Assembly: GCA_964560875.1 (NCBI GenBank)
Contig: CAZLMW010000029.1
Coordinates: forward strand, 10,282-74,281
From: CAZLMW01 sp964560875
Lineage (GTDB): Bacteria; Myxococcota_A; UBA9042
Length of the DNA stretch: 64,000 nucleotides
Direction of reading: 5' to 3'
The notes beneath the pieces are model-generated. The model was given only the letters and a program-made list of their open reading frames with translations. It was not told the origin of the DNA and did not search any database. Each line of letters begins with the position of its first letter. Position 1 is the stretch's first letter. The translations under genes and the position numbers were made by a program. Below are positions 1 through 9,914 of this stretch, piece by piece.

Positions 1-3000
1 AAGGACTGCGCCAACAAGCTGCCGGACATCCCGTGTTTGAGTCACTGGCAGTGCCTTGCCAACCAGTGCATCGCGATCCCGTCAGCGACCGCGCCCTGCG
101 ATGACGGCAACGCGTGCACAAAGCCCGACACCTGCGGCGTCCAGGGCGGCAAGTTTGGCTGTTACGGGACGCCGGTCGACTGCGGCGACGACAACATCTG
201 CACAACCGACACGTGCGACCCGAAGACCGGCTGCAAGTCGAGCAACAACGACTCCAAGCCATGCGACGACGGCAACAAGTGCACGCTCGCCGACAAGTGC
301 CTCGGCGGGACCTGCCAACCCGGCGACAGCGCGTGCAACTGCAAGTCCGACGCCGACTGCGCCGCCTACGACGACGGCAACCAGTGCAACGGGACGCTGC
401 AGTGCATCGCCGGGGAGTGCAAACCCGACACCAAGACCAAGGTCACCTGTTACAGCGGCGTCTGCATCAACCCGAAGGTGACCAAGAAGGACCTCTGCAC
501 CAAGGCGAAAGGGCGCTTCTTCGGCGGCAAGTGCCACATCCCGAATATCCAAAACAAGGGCGACTGCGTGACCGCCCAGGGCGTCTGGCACGAGAACACC
601 GCGTGCCGGGCGGCGACCTGTGTTGCCCACCTCGGCTTCTGTATCGCCAAGGCCAAACCCGCCTACTCCAAGTGCGATGACGGCAACGCGTGCTCGACCA
701 AGGACCTGTGCGCGGGCGGCGCATGCACCGGCGCCAAAGTCGACTGCAACGACGGCAACTACTGCACCGACGACAGCTGCGACCCGAAGAAAGGATGCGT
801 TCACAAGCCCAACGCGAACGCTTGCAGCGACGGCGACTCGTGCACGTCCAATGACAAGTGCCAGGGCGGCACCTGCGCGGGCACCACCACCTGCGAGTGC
901 AAGTCGGACAAGGACTGCGCCGGCAAGGACCCAAGCAACAAGTGCCTCGGGAGCCACTTCTGCAAGAACAACTTCTGCTACCTCAAGCCCGCGTCCATCG
1001 TGAAATGCTCCGACAAGGGCACCAAGTGCGCGCCGATCGCCTGCGATCCCGACGACGGCAAGTGCAAGGTCGTCGATCCGCCCGGAGAAGGAACGCCGTG
1101 CACCGTCGACGGCGACCTCTGCATCCTCGATGCGGTCTGCAAGTGCGGCGGCAAGAACTGCGAAAAACGAACGTGCGAGGGCAAGAAGGCCACCTGCGAC
1201 GACGGCAACGCATGTACCGCGGACACCTGTGACCCGGCCCTCGGCTGCGTGTTCAAGAACAACAAGGCTGCCTGCAGCGACGACAACCCGTGCACCAAGG
1301 GCGACGTCTGCGGCGAGGGCAAATGCAACCCGGGCAAGTCCGTCTGCACGTTCTGCAACCCGAACATCAAGAACGACTGCCAAAACAAGATCGGCAAGGA
1401 CAGCAACAAGTGCACCGCGTCGTATGAATGCAGCAGCGCGTTCAAGTGCATCTACAAGCCGACCTACGTCCAATGCGGGCCGGGCACCTGCGAGGATCCG
1501 CAGTACACGACGTTCGACGCGTGTACCAAGGCCAAGAAGAAGTGGACCGACGACAACGAATGCACGCTGACCAAGTGCAACCCGAAGTCGGGCAAGTGCG
1601 AAAAGCAGTTCCTCAAGTCGGCGTTTTGCGACGACAACAACGGCTGCACGGTCAACGACCACTGCGAGAAAGGCAATTGCGTCACCACGGCGCGAAACTG
1701 CAATGACGGCGACCCGTGCACGCTTGACAAGTGCGTCAAGGACCAGACGCAGGGCTGCGTTTTCGACAAGCTCGGCGCCAACGGCAAGGCGTGCGAAGAC
1801 GGCAACAAGTGCACAGAGGGCAGCACCTGCGCGTCGGGATTCTGCGTCGGCGGCAAACCCAAGAAGTGCAACGACGGCAACAGCTGCACGCTCGACATCT
1901 GCGACGACAAGGTCGGCAAGTGCGATTTCGTCTCGCTTGGCGACGCGCCCTGCGACAACGGCGACAAGTGCGTGGCCGACGCCCGCTGCGACGCGAAGAC
2001 CAGCGCCTGCAAGGTCAAAAAGAAGCTCAGTTGCGACAAGGGCAACCTGTGCTTCGACTACAGCTGCGACCCGAAGAAGGGCTGCGTGTCTTTGCCCAAC
2101 GAGGTGACCTGCACTTCGGGCAACAAGTGCGTGCTCAAGGCCAAGTGCTTCAACGGCGGCTGCCAGCCGGTCGGTAGCGAACAGATCAAGTGCGATGACG
2201 GCAACGTCTGCACGCTCGACTCGTGTGACCCGAAACAAGGCTGCGTGACCAAGGCGAGCCCGAAGACGCCATGCAGCGACCAGGACGCCTGCACCGAAAA
2301 AGACATCTGCGTGCGCGACTTCGACAAGCAAGGCAACGAGCTGGGCGTGTGCTTTGGCCTGAAGATCGACTGCAACGACGAGAACGCCTGCACGGCCGAT
2401 TCATGCGACGCCAAGAAGGGCTGTCAGCACAAGCCGGTCCAGGGTGTCTGCGGCGCCTTTGCTCATTGTGGCGGCGGGGCGGTTCCCAAGTGCGTGTTCG
2501 CAGGCGGAGCGCACATCGTCATCAGCGAGATCGGCCTGGGTGGTTTCGGTCCCAGCGACGACTTCATCGAGCTCTACAACGCCTCGACGCTGACAACCGA
2601 CCTTGGTGATTACGAGATCCAGTGGCGCAAGCCCGGGGATTCAGGGTTTGGCGGCTGGCAGACGATGCTCAAGCTGCCCAAGGGCGCCAAGTTCGGGCCC
2701 GGTCAGTACTACGTCGCCGGCAACGTTGGGCCGATTGTCGGCGCCATCAAGGCGGACGCGGTCGACAAGGGGTTTGAGCTGTTCGGCGCCGGCATGCAGG
2801 TTCGCATCTACGACAAGAGCCACACGCTGCAGCACGACCACGTCGGTTGGGGTGTCGACGCCTGCGGCAACGCGGCGAAGGGCGAAGGCACGGCGATGCT
2901 CCCATGGCCGGGTGTCGGTTCGTGGGAGCGCAAGGCGAACAAGGCGTCCACGCCCGCGTCCATGTCGCGCAACGGCAAGCAATGGCTGGCCGGCAACGGC

Positions 3001-4791
3001 TACGACACGGGCAACAACGACGCCGATTTCGTGCATCGCGCGATGCCCGAACCGCAGCCGCAGAATCTCCTCAAGATGTACGAGCCCGCATGCCAGCAGT
3101 CCGGCGGCAACTTCACGTGCGGGGGCCTCAAGCCGCTTTGCAACTACAAGGGCAGCTCGCTGCCGAAGAGCTGGGGCAAGGATTTCTGCGTCGAAGACAA
3201 GGCATGCACCCTTGGCTGCGGACCGGGGCAGATGTGCGAAAAATCGCTCGGCTTGTGCGTCGCTGATGGCGGCAATGGCGGCCGTCTCGTCATCTCGGAA
3301 GTGTGGGTCGGCAGCACCAAGCAGCCCGGCCAATTCATCGAGCTGTACAACAACGGAAAGGCGGCCATCAACGCGGGCGGGCTCGTCGTCGAGACAAAAA
3401 AGGCTGCGAGTGGACAATCGGCCGCGTGGGACCTGCGCGTCGCCACCATTCCGGCCGGCACCGTGATTCCCGCCGGACGCTATTACCTCATCGCCAGCCC
3501 GGAGTGGGTCAAGAAGAGCCGCGGCGGCGTCGACTACCTGCATACGGGCAGCCTCGGCGTGTCCGCGTCTGGATCGGCGGTTCATATCATGGACCCGAAC
3601 AGCAACGTCGAATTGGACATCTTCGGCTTTGGCAGCGCCACCAAGACGTACAACTCGGCGCCATTCCCGCTGCAGGCCGTGCCCGATGGCTGGTCGTTGG
3701 TACGCAAGGCGAAGAGCAAAGCAACGGGAGACGAGTCCAACCCCACGACCATGGCTGACGGCGGCAAGCACAGCCTGCTCGGCAACGGCGTCGATACCGA
3801 CAACGACGCCCAGGATTGGACCATCCGCAACAGTGGACCCGAGCCCTGGTCGCTCGCGTCCGGCAAGTTCAAGCCGGCTTGTGGCGGACAGTGCGGGGGT
3901 TCGCAAAAATGCGACTTCAAGGTCGGCGCGTCCAAGTGCATCAACGTCTGCGGCCAGTGCAAGGAGGGCGCCTCGTGCAACTTCCGCACCGGCAAATGCG
4001 ACAAGAACGTGTTGATCAGCGCCTACGCCGCGTACGGCCCGCAGGTCAAGAACGGCTTTGACACGATCACCAACACGCGCAACTGGTTTGTCGAGCTGTA
4101 CAACCCCGGCGACACGACGGTCGACATGTCGGGCATGTTGGTGCAGTTCCGGGTCAAAGGCAGCAAGTTCGTGAGCCTGACCAAGCCGTTCCCCGACGGG
4201 ACCTGCGTGCTGCTCAAGACCGGTGACAAGCTCAAGTGCGCCGGCAAGTCGCCATGTGAGTGCAAGGGGCGACCGGGCGCGAACTGCAAGACCGACGGCG
4301 ACTGCCAGCCGATGACCATTCAGCCGCGCAACTTCGCGCTGATCGTTCCGTTCCAATACGACCCGAAGCTGGGCAAGCCGGATCTGCGCAGTCACTTCAG
4401 CTACTCGCTCGACCCCGACGACGGCGAGCTGCGACTTGTTCACCAGGACGGCAGCTCTCACAAGGTGTTCGGGCCGACCATGGATCGCATCGAGGCCGAC
4501 CTGGTCGCGTGGGGCGTGCCGGGCTTGAAGTACGAGAAATACATGCTCCAGCAGCTGCAAAAGACCAAGTCGTGCGACGGCAAAAAGGACATCGTCATCG
4601 GCGAAAAGTGCATGATGCGGCGCTTCCCGCTCGGTTGGCCGAACCTGACACGCGCGGATGTGGCCAACCCCAAGCACCCGGCCTATTACTCGGGTAACGG
4701 GCGACAGTCCGATATGTACAAGGACGACGACTGGGCGCGTGTTTGCCCACGATCCGCCCGCACGAGCGCAGCCACGACGGAACAGCCATGA
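1..4791 (+). CDS. Cys-rich repeat protein with three lamin-tail domains (5' partial)
   Basis: The frame is open from base 1 and already Cys-rich there, so the gene starts upstream; the TTG at 37 is just an internal codon. About twenty modules of the form C-D-D-G-N-x-C-T-x-x-D-x-C fill roughly the first 830 visible residues. Three lamin-tail-like beta domains follow, near nt 2510-2850, 3280-3640 and 4005-4500, each opening with an h-I-S-E-h or h-I-S-A-h strand and an F-h-E-L-Y-N motif. Short Cys-rich linkers with C-G-G-x-Q-K-C type spacing separate them. Cys modules of this kind, and bacterial lamin-tail domains, are typical of large exported proteins of Myxococcota, where they are thought to act in surface adhesion or scaffolding; no enzyme motif is visible. 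The stop TGA overlaps the ATG of the following lipoprotein, so the two are probably co-translated. Confidence 0.85.
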   Translation, partial: KDCANKLPDIPCLSHWQCLANQCIAIPSATAPCDDGNACTKPDTCGVQGGKFGCYGTPVDCGDDNICTTDTCDPKTGCKSSNNDSKPCDDGNKCTLADKCLGGTCQPGDSACNCKSDADCAAYDDGNQCNGTLQCIAGECKPDTKTKVTCYSGVCINPKVTKKDLCTKAKGRFFGGKCHIPNIQNKGDCVTAQGVWHENTACRAATCVAHLGFCIAKAKPAYSKCDDGNACSTKDLCAGGACTGAKVDCNDGNYCTDDSCDPKKGCVHKPNANACSDGDSCTSNDKCQGGTCAGTTTCECKSDKDCAGKDPSNKCLGSHFCKNNFCYLKPASIVKCSDKGTKCAPIACDPDDGKCKVVDPPGEGTPCTVDGDLCILDAVCKCGGKNCEKRTCEGKKATCDDGNACTADTCDPALGCVFKNNKAACSDDNPCTKGDVCGEGKCNPGKSVCTFCNPNIKNDCQNKIGKDSNKCTASYECSSAFKCIYKPTYVQCGPGTCEDPQYTTFDACTKAKKKWTDDNECTLTKCNPKSGKCEKQFLKSAFCDDNNGCTVNDHCEKGNCVTTARNCNDGDPCTLDKCVKDQTQGCVFDKLGANGKACEDGNKCTEGSTCASGFCVGGKPKKCNDGNSCTLDICDDKVGKCDFVSLGDAPCDNGDKCVADARCDAKTSACKVKKKLSCDKGNLCFDYSCDPKKGCVSLPNEVTCTSGNKCVLKAKCFNGGCQPVGSEQIKCDDGNVCTLDSCDPKQGCVTKASPKTPCSDQDACTEKDICVRDFDKQGNELGVCFGLKIDCNDENACTADSCDAKKGCQHKPVQGVCGAFAHCGGGAVPKCVFAGGAHIVISEIGLGGFGPSDDFIELYNASTLTTDLGDYEIQWRKPGDSGFGGWQTMLKLPKGAKFGPGQYYVAGNVGPIVGAIKADAVDKGFELFGAGMQVRIYDKSHTLQHDHVGWGVDACGNAAKGEGTAMLPWPGVGSWERKANKASTPASMSRNGKQWLAGNGYDTGNNDADFVHRAMPEPQPQNLLKMYEPACQQSGGNFTCGGLKPLCNYKGSSLPKSWGKDFCVEDKACTLGCGPGQMCEKSLGLCVADGGNGGRLVISEVWVGSTKQPGQFIELYNNGKAAINAGGLVVETKKAASGQSAAWDLRVATIPAGTVIPAGRYYLIASPEWVKKSRGGVDYLHTGSLGVSASGSAVHIMDPNSNVELDIFGFGSATKTYNSAPFPLQAVPDGWSLVRKAKSKATGDESNPTTMADGGKHSLLGNGVDTDNDAQDWTIRNSGPEPWSLASGKFKPACGGQCGGSQKCDFKVGASKCINVCGQCKEGASCNFRTGKCDKNVLISAYAAYGPQVKNGFDTITNTRNWFVELYNPGDTTVDMSGMLVQFRVKGSKFVSLTKPFPDGTCVLLKTGDKLKCAGKSPCECKGRPGANCKTDGDCQPMTIQPRNFALIVPFQYDPKLGKPDLRSHFSYSLDPDDGELRLVHQDGSSHKVFGPTMDRIEADLVAWGVPGLKYEKYMLQQLQKTKSCDGKKDIVIGEKCMMRRFPLGWPNLTRADVANPKHPAYYSGNGRQSDMYKDDDWARVCPRSARTSAATTEQP

Positions 4792-5243
4792 ATCGTCTTG
4801 CCAGCTTCGCCCTTATCGCGGCTGCGCTTGGATCCTGTGCGACCGAACACGAGCCTTGTGAGCAGCTCATCAAGATCGACAAGGATCGCGTCAAACCGTC
4901 GATCTATACCGCGACGCAGTTCGACCTGGGGGAAGCCGGCGCTTTCTTTGAAGTGAAAGACGCGATCACTATCGCGTGCCCAATCGATAAGCGCCGGATC
5001 TGGTGGTACTACGACTATGAGCCCGGCCTCGACGTCGACACCTGGCAGATCTGTGGCGGCACCGAGCAGTGCTTCCTTACGCCGTGCAAACTCGCCAAAC
5101 CGCACGCGAAATCGCACACATTGACCGCGGTCGTGGCGGACGGGCCTCGCACGGCGAAAAGCACGACAATGATGGATTTCCCGCCGGGAACGCAGTTTGA
5201 CTCGGTCAGCTGGAACATCACGGCAAAGGGCGCTTGTAAGTAA
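4788..5243 (+). CDS. small lipoprotein translationally coupled to the Cys-rich protein
   Basis: 151 residues. The ATG at 4788 overlaps the upstream stop as ATGA and begins a clear lipoprotein signal: Met-Asn-Arg, a hydrophobic stretch and the lipobox L-G-S-C near residue 17. An in-frame extension of 15 residues upstream would spoil the signal, so this start is preferred. The mature part has seven further Cys (for example C-G-G-T-E-Q-C and T-P-C) and an aromatic cluster W-W-Y-Y-D-Y, suggesting a small disulfide-stabilised beta domain. No family is recognised. Its coupling to the giant Cys-rich protein suggests it helps anchor or assemble that protein at the outer membrane; this is inference only. 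Confidence 0.8.
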   Translation: MNRLASFALIAAALGSCATEHEPCEQLIKIDKDRVKPSIYTATQFDLGEAGAFFEVKDAITIACPIDKRRIWWYYDYEPGLDVDTWQICGGTEQCFLTPCKLAKPHAKSHTLTAVVADGPRTAKSTTMMDFPPGTQFDSVSWNITAKGACK

Positions 5244-5417
5244 GCCCAACCCGCGTTGTGGCGCGCTGCGACCCGATCCCGTAGAACAGCGACCCTTAGC
5301 CCGTCTCTCTCAACACGTCGGTCGGCCTGACGTCAGCTTGAACGCCATACCTTCCCGCCGTGATGAGAAAGCCGGGTCAGCCCGTCTTCTCCGCGTTCAT
5401 CGTGTGCTCGTGTTGTC

Positions 5418-7433
5418 ATGATCCACGTCCAAAATGTCAGCAAGGCGTTCGGTCAACAGACGCTCTTCAGCGGCGTGTCGTGGCATTTGCGGCCCAACAC
5501 GCGGTACGGCCTCGTGGGGGCCAATGGCGCGGGCAAAACCACGTTGCTGAAGATGATCTGCGGCGACGAGTCGACCGATTCGGGGGCCATCGTCCGACGC
5601 AAGGGGATCCGCATCGGTTTGTTGCGGCAAGAGGTCGACCCGTTTGAAAGCGGCACTGTTATCGAAGCCGTGCTCGATGGCGTGGAAGGTTGGCGGGCCG
5701 CCCGGGCCGAGCTCGAAGATGTGCACCACCGCATGACCCGCGACGAGCAATGGGGCGTCACCGAGGAAGCGCTCGGAGTCTTGGAGCGCGCCGATGCTCG
5801 ATTTGAGGCATTGGGCGGCGAGGCGCTGATTCACAAGGCGCGTCGGGCGCTGTCGGGGCTCGGCTTCGGCACATCCGACATCGACGAACCCGCAGCGAGC
5901 TTGTCTGGAGGCTGGCTTATGCGCGCGGCGCTGGCTCGCTTGCTGGTGATGGCGCCCGAGGTGTTGCTGCTCGACGAACCGACCAACCACCTCGACCTCG
6001 AGGCGATGAGCTGGTTTGAAGACTTCATCGGCGAGTACGAGGGCACCGTCGTTGCCGTCAGCCACGATCGGTATTTCCTGACCCGAATGCCGCAGCGTAT
6101 GGTCGACCTGACCCGCTCGGGGCTGCATGAGTACATCGGCTCCTACGACGATTGGCTGGCCGGCCGCGCTGCGCGGATCGAGGACCAGAAGAAGCGCAAG
6201 CTGCAGGTCGATCGCAAGCGGGCGCACCTCGAGAGCTTCGTGCGCCGATTTCGGGCGAAGAACACCAAGGCCAAGCAAGCCCAAAGCCGCATGAAGATGC
6301 TCGCCAAGCTCGAAGACGTCACAGTCGACGGCGACGTCGCCACCATCCACCTGCGCTTTCCGCCGCCGCAACGAACCGGAAAGGAGATCTTCGCCGTCGA
6401 GAACGTCGCGAAGGCGTGGGGCGAAAACGTCGTCTACACCAAGCTCGATATGACCGTCTGGCGGGGCGAGAAAGTAGCGCTGGTCGGGCCCAATGGTGCC
6501 GGCAAATCGACGCTGCTGAAGATGCTGGCCGGCGCCACCGATATCGATCGCGGCCAGATCTTCCGCGGCAAAGGAGCCAAGGTCGACTATTACGCACAGC
6601 ACGCGCTTGAAGCGCTCGACGCGCGGCTGAGTGTCTACCAGGAAGCCCAGCGCGCATCGGCCGACGACACCGTGACCATGGTCCGCAACACGCTCGGAGC
6701 GCTCCTGTTTACGGGTAGGGCCGTCGACAAGAAGGTCATCGTGCTGTCAGGCGGCGAGAAAGCGCGCCTGGCCCTGGCATGTATGGTGCTGCGCGCGCCG
6801 AATGTCTTGCTGCTCGACGAACCGACCAACCATCTCGACCTGCTGAGCCGGGAAGTGCTGGAGCAGGCGCTCAACGAATTCGCCGGAACCGTCGTGATGG
6901 TCAGCCACGACCGGGCGTTCATCAACGCCGTCGCGACCACCGTGCTTGAGGTCATGCCCGGCGGCAAGGTCACCCGCTACGAAGGCGACTACGACGCGTA
7001 CCTGTATCGAAAGTCCGGCGGCGACCCCAAGGTCATCGAGGCGCTGCTCCGCGGCGAGATGCCCGCAGAAGCGGCCGCCCTCGTTGGAGCGGGAAAGTCG
7101 GCCGACGACGTCGCCGAAAAACGCGCCGCCCGCGAAAACGCCAAGGCCGAAAAGCGCGCGAAGGCCGAACGCCGCAACGAGCTGTACCGGCGGACAGCAC
7201 CGCTGAAGAAGCGGATCGACGAACTCGAAGCGAAAATCGGACGGGCAGAGGCCCGTTTGACGGAGCTCGAAGCGGCGCAGCTCGACCCCGACCTTTGGAA
7301 CGACCCGGAGCGCGCCATGGTGATCACCGAAGAGCACGGCAGGCTGCGCGCAGCGACGGACACCGCGATCACCACATGGGAAAAGCTCGCGCTGCGGCTC
7401 GAGGCCGTCGAGGACGAGTTCGCTGACGATTGA
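5418..7433 (+). CDS. ABC-F family ATPase (Uup/YheS-like)
   Basis: 671 residues with two ABC cassettes on one chain and no membrane segment, the ABC-F layout. Cassette 1 has Walker A G-A-N-G-A-G-K-T near residue 35, signature L-S-G-G-W and L-L-L-D-E-P-T-N-H-L-D. Cassette 2 has Walker A G-P-N-G-A-G-K-S, signature L-S-G-G-E-K-A-R-L-A and a second L-L-L-D-E-P-T-N-H-L-D. Between them is a charged linker rich in Lys and Arg, the position of the P-site tRNA interaction motif. A C-terminal Ala/Glu/Lys/Arg-rich coiled coil of about 100 residues resembles that of Uup and YheS. ABC-F proteins act on the ribosomal E site in translation or antibiotic protection; which role applies cannot be told from sequence. 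The start is the ATG at 5418, the only Met just before the first beta strand. Confidence 0.93.
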   Translation: MIHVQNVSKAFGQQTLFSGVSWHLRPNTRYGLVGANGAGKTTLLKMICGDESTDSGAIVRRKGIRIGLLRQEVDPFESGTVIEAVLDGVEGWRAARAELEDVHHRMTRDEQWGVTEEALGVLERADARFEALGGEALIHKARRALSGLGFGTSDIDEPAASLSGGWLMRAALARLLVMAPEVLLLDEPTNHLDLEAMSWFEDFIGEYEGTVVAVSHDRYFLTRMPQRMVDLTRSGLHEYIGSYDDWLAGRAARIEDQKKRKLQVDRKRAHLESFVRRFRAKNTKAKQAQSRMKMLAKLEDVTVDGDVATIHLRFPPPQRTGKEIFAVENVAKAWGENVVYTKLDMTVWRGEKVALVGPNGAGKSTLLKMLAGATDIDRGQIFRGKGAKVDYYAQHALEALDARLSVYQEAQRASADDTVTMVRNTLGALLFTGRAVDKKVIVLSGGEKARLALACMVLRAPNVLLLDEPTNHLDLLSREVLEQALNEFAGTVVMVSHDRAFINAVATTVLEVMPGGKVTRYEGDYDAYLYRKSGGDPKVIEALLRGEMPAEAAALVGAGKSADDVAEKRAARENAKAEKRAKAERRNELYRRTAPLKKRIDELEAKIGRAEARLTELEAAQLDPDLWNDPERAMVITEEHGRLRAATDTAITTWEKLALRLEAVEDEFADD

Positions 7434-8075
7434 CGTGTCGAGCTGCGTCGCGTTGGTGGTTGGTCCCAAATGAGTCCCATCTCGACGGACGCACGCTGCG
7501 GCTGAACGCGCGACTGAACCGGTGCGAAGTCCCATCTCCGTGGGTGAGACCGGTATCGAGACCGCGGGCCGGTGCTGGCGCGAGCGCGTAAGTCATTGGA
7601 ATTACTGGTTGGTGGTGTTGGCGCGGATGTTGCATCACGTGCTGCGGCGCCTGTAGACGGCGCCTGCGGGTGGTGCGTGCGACTGCCCGTTGAGCAGCAT
7701 GGTTGGCTGGCCGGGGGACGCGCGAGCGCCTGGACCCGGGTGGTGGTGGCTGCTTGGCCGCGCGGTGAATAGCTGCGCGGCGTCTACGGGGGAGGGCGCT
7801 GCTGGCGTCGTTGCCGGGGTTCATCCTTTTGGCGGCGGCCCGGCGTTTTTTGGGCCGATTTTTTTTTCGGGAGGGCCCTAAAAATAGGGGCGCTGTTTCT
7901 ACAGCAACCGCTTCCGCAACTACTCACGCCACTACCACCGCAACTGTCCAACTCACGACACGCGGGGCGACCTTCCAGCAACCCCGCTCCAATACATCAA
8001 CAGCAACGTTGGCAAACTGACACTCTGCGCCGAATCTGACCCGAGCGCCGCGCTTTCAGCCGGCCCGGAGCCACG
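7434..8075. other. 642-bp non-coding stretch with strand bias and nested hairpins
   Basis: No convincing gene is seen on either strand. The + strand is G+T-rich from about 7600 to 7870, with many GGTGGTG-like steps, then C+A-rich from about 7890 to 8010. An 11-base direct repeat AGTCCCATCTC lies at 7473-7483 and 7528-7538. A run of nine T at 7859-7867 is flanked by imperfectly complementary arms (near 7847-7857 and 7873-7884). The 3' end should carry the promoter of the MFS gene at 8076, but no good -35/-10 pair was found. Short open frames here have no signal, RBS or protein-like composition. Confidence 0.5.
7518..7554. other. nested stem-loop
   Basis: The outer arms are ACCGGT at 7518-7523 and ACCGGT at 7549-7554 (self-complementary hexamers). 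Inside lies CCCA-TCTCCG-TGGG at 7531-7544, giving a second stem. It is about 85 bases after the ABC-F stop. It has no T-run directly after it, so it is not a standard intrinsic terminator. It may be an RNA element or a protein-binding site. Confidence 0.35.
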
Positions 8076-9314
8076 ATGCGACGCGAAATCGAACTCCTGC
8101 GAACAAATCCAGCGCTCAGGCGACTGTGGCTGGCCGGCGTCGTCTCCCAGGCGGGGGACTGGATGAGCTACGTCGCGGTGAGCCTGCTGGCGCTCGACCG
8201 CGGCACCGGCGCAGTCGACGTGGCGCTCGTGCTTGTCCTGCACGTGCTGCCCAAGGCGCTGCTCTCACCAGTCAGTGGCGTCCTGGCCGACCGTATTGAT
8301 CGACGGCGCCTGCTCATTGCGGCTGCGTGCGCCGCTGCGGTCATCACGGCCGGCATGGCGTGGGCGGCAGCGCTTGGGTCGTTGTTCGCGGTCCAGGTGC
8401 TCCTCGTCATGCGGACATCGGTCGAAGCTCTGGCCGAACCTGCGCGCACGGCCGCGGTGGGTCAGCTGGTCGAACGCGACGAGCTTATCGCTGCCAATTC
8501 GGCGCTCGCGGCTTCGTGGAGCGTGATGTTCACGCTTGGCATGGGGCTCGGCGGTCTTCTCGCAAGCTTTGGAGTTGAGATCGCGATGGTCGTCGATGTC
8601 CTGACGTTCGTCGCCGCGGCCGGATTGCTTCTGGGCTTGCCCCGGTTACCAGCCGCCATCACGCCGGCGGGCGCCGATCATCCTGCCATCGCGCGGTCGT
8701 TGGCGCAGGGATGGCGCGCGTCAGGCCGTCACCGGGGCCTGCGTCGCGCCGTGATGGCCAAGGCACCCCTGGCGTTGGCCGGCGGCGCTGCATGGATTGT
8801 CATGAACGTTGAGGCCACCCTCCACACCGGCATCGCTTCAGCCGCGGTCGCGCTGGGATTGATGCACTCGGTGCGCGGGATCGGCACGGGCATCGGCCCG
8901 CTTCTCGCGTCGCATTGGGTTGGCACCGGCCGTCGCCTCGCGCCGATGTGGTGGGGGCTCAACGTGGCGTCCTTGTTTGGGATGCTGCTTTTCCTCGGCA
9001 GCGGGAGCTTGGCGTTGGTTGTGGTTTCCATGCTGATTTGGGGCGCTGGAACCGGTGGCAATTGGGTCGTAGCGCACACGCGACTGCAGGCTTTGGCGCC
9101 ATCGGAGGTGATCGGGCGCGTGGCGGCGCTCGATGAGCTGTTGAGCGTCTCTGCAATGAGCGTGGGAGCGTTGGCGATCGGCCTGGCGATCGACTGCGGC
9201 ATGGCGTCGACGTGGCCGACGGTGGGCGTGATCGCCCTTGGATTCATCGCGTGGATCGCGGTAGCGCCGCCATTGTGGCCGACCGACTCGCCGCGTGTGC
9301 GTCCGGTCTCATAA
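8076..9314 (+). CDS. MFS transporter (MFS_3/EntS-like)
   Basis: 412 residues and about twelve hydrophobic segments, the normal size for a single-domain major facilitator carrier. The loop after helix 2 reads G-V-L-A-D-R-I-D-R-R-R, a good version of the MFS motif A (G-x-x-x-D-R-x-G-R-R). The N-terminal L-W-L-A-G-V-V-S-Q-A-G-D-W is characteristic of the MFS_3 group that includes enterobactin exporter EntS and macrolide exporters. Export of a hydrophobic small molecule is the likely role; the substrate is unknown. The gene stands alone on this strand and converges on the HTH-cupin gene, 30 bases away. Confidence 0.85.
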   Translation: MRREIELLRTNPALRRLWLAGVVSQAGDWMSYVAVSLLALDRGTGAVDVALVLVLHVLPKALLSPVSGVLADRIDRRRLLIAAACAAAVITAGMAWAAALGSLFAVQVLLVMRTSVEALAEPARTAAVGQLVERDELIAANSALAASWSVMFTLGMGLGGLLASFGVEIAMVVDVLTFVAAAGLLLGLPRLPAAITPAGADHPAIARSLAQGWRASGRHRGLRRAVMAKAPLALAGGAAWIVMNVEATLHTGIASAAVALGLMHSVRGIGTGIGPLLASHWVGTGRRLAPMWWGLNVASLFGMLLFLGSGSLALVVVSMLIWGAGTGGNWVVAHTRLQALAPSEVIGRVAALDELLSVSAMSVGALAIGLAIDCGMASTWPTVGVIALGFIAWIAVAPPLWPTDSPRVRPVS

Positions 9315-9344
9315 TCGGGCCCGCGCCTCGAACATCGCCCTCAG

Positions 9345-9914
9345 TCAGAGCAAGACGGCGCTGTAGCAAATCGCGGTACACGACCCTCGGTTGCGATAGC
9401 TGTGCTTCTGGTCGCCGCGAAAGACGACGACATCGCCCGGCGCCAGTTCAAAGACGACGCCCTCGATCGCGAGCTCGACCTCGCCGGCTTCACAGGTCAG
9501 GTATTCCTGGGTGCCCGACGTGTGCGGCACGCCTTTCATGCGGGTTGCGGCCGGTAGCTCCATGCGCTCGAGCTGCACGCCAGGCAACGGATCGGGCAGC
9601 AGCTCGCGAACGGACACGCCCATTCGAGTCTTGGTCTTGAGCTCGGATGCCTTGAACAGCCGACCTTGGGACCGCGGCGGCGACAGCAGCTCTTCGATAC
9701 GAACCTGGAGGGCAGCGGCGATCGCGACGAGCACCTGCAGCGTTGGGTTGCCCATGCCCGACTCGACATGCGCGAGTGTCGGTCTGGGGATTCCGGCCGC
9801 CTTGGCGACCTGCGCTTGCGTCAGACCACGGCCGTGGCGAAGGGCGCGCAGGTTTTCCGCCAGGTACGCCCCTTCGGCCGACATTCGGGGTGCCTTTGGG
9901 CTGGCGTTTGCCAT
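9345..9914 (-). CDS. HTH (XRE)-cupin transcriptional regulator
   Basis: 189 residues. The N-terminal part is a Cro/C1-type helix-turn-helix: L-T-Q-A-Q-V-A-K-A-A-G-I-P-R-P-T-L-A-H-V-E-S-G, near residues 32-58. The C-terminal 80 residues are a cupin_2 beta barrel (H-T-S-G-T-Q-E-Y-L then L-A-P-G-D-V-V-V-F and Q-K-H-S-Y). This two-domain family usually senses a small ligand or metal in the cupin and controls neighbouring transport or catabolic genes. Its ATG at 9914 overlaps the TGA of the POT transporter by one base (TGATG), so the two form an operon. The regulator probably controls this transporter. Confidence 0.88.
   Translation of the reverse strand: MANASPKAPRMSAEGAYLAENLRALRHGRGLTQAQVAKAAGIPRPTLAHVESGMGNPTLQVLVAIAAALQVRIEELLSPPRSQGRLFKASELKTKTRMGVSVRELLPDPLPGVQLERMELPAATRMKGVPHTSGTQEYLTCEAGEVELAIEGVVFELAPGDVVVFRGDQKHSYRNRGSCTAICYSAVLL

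Noticed and set aside
82..2331. 749-codon open frame on the - strand
   Set aside because: It is the complement of the repetitive Cys-rich gene; Ala/Val/Arg-only composition and no start context.
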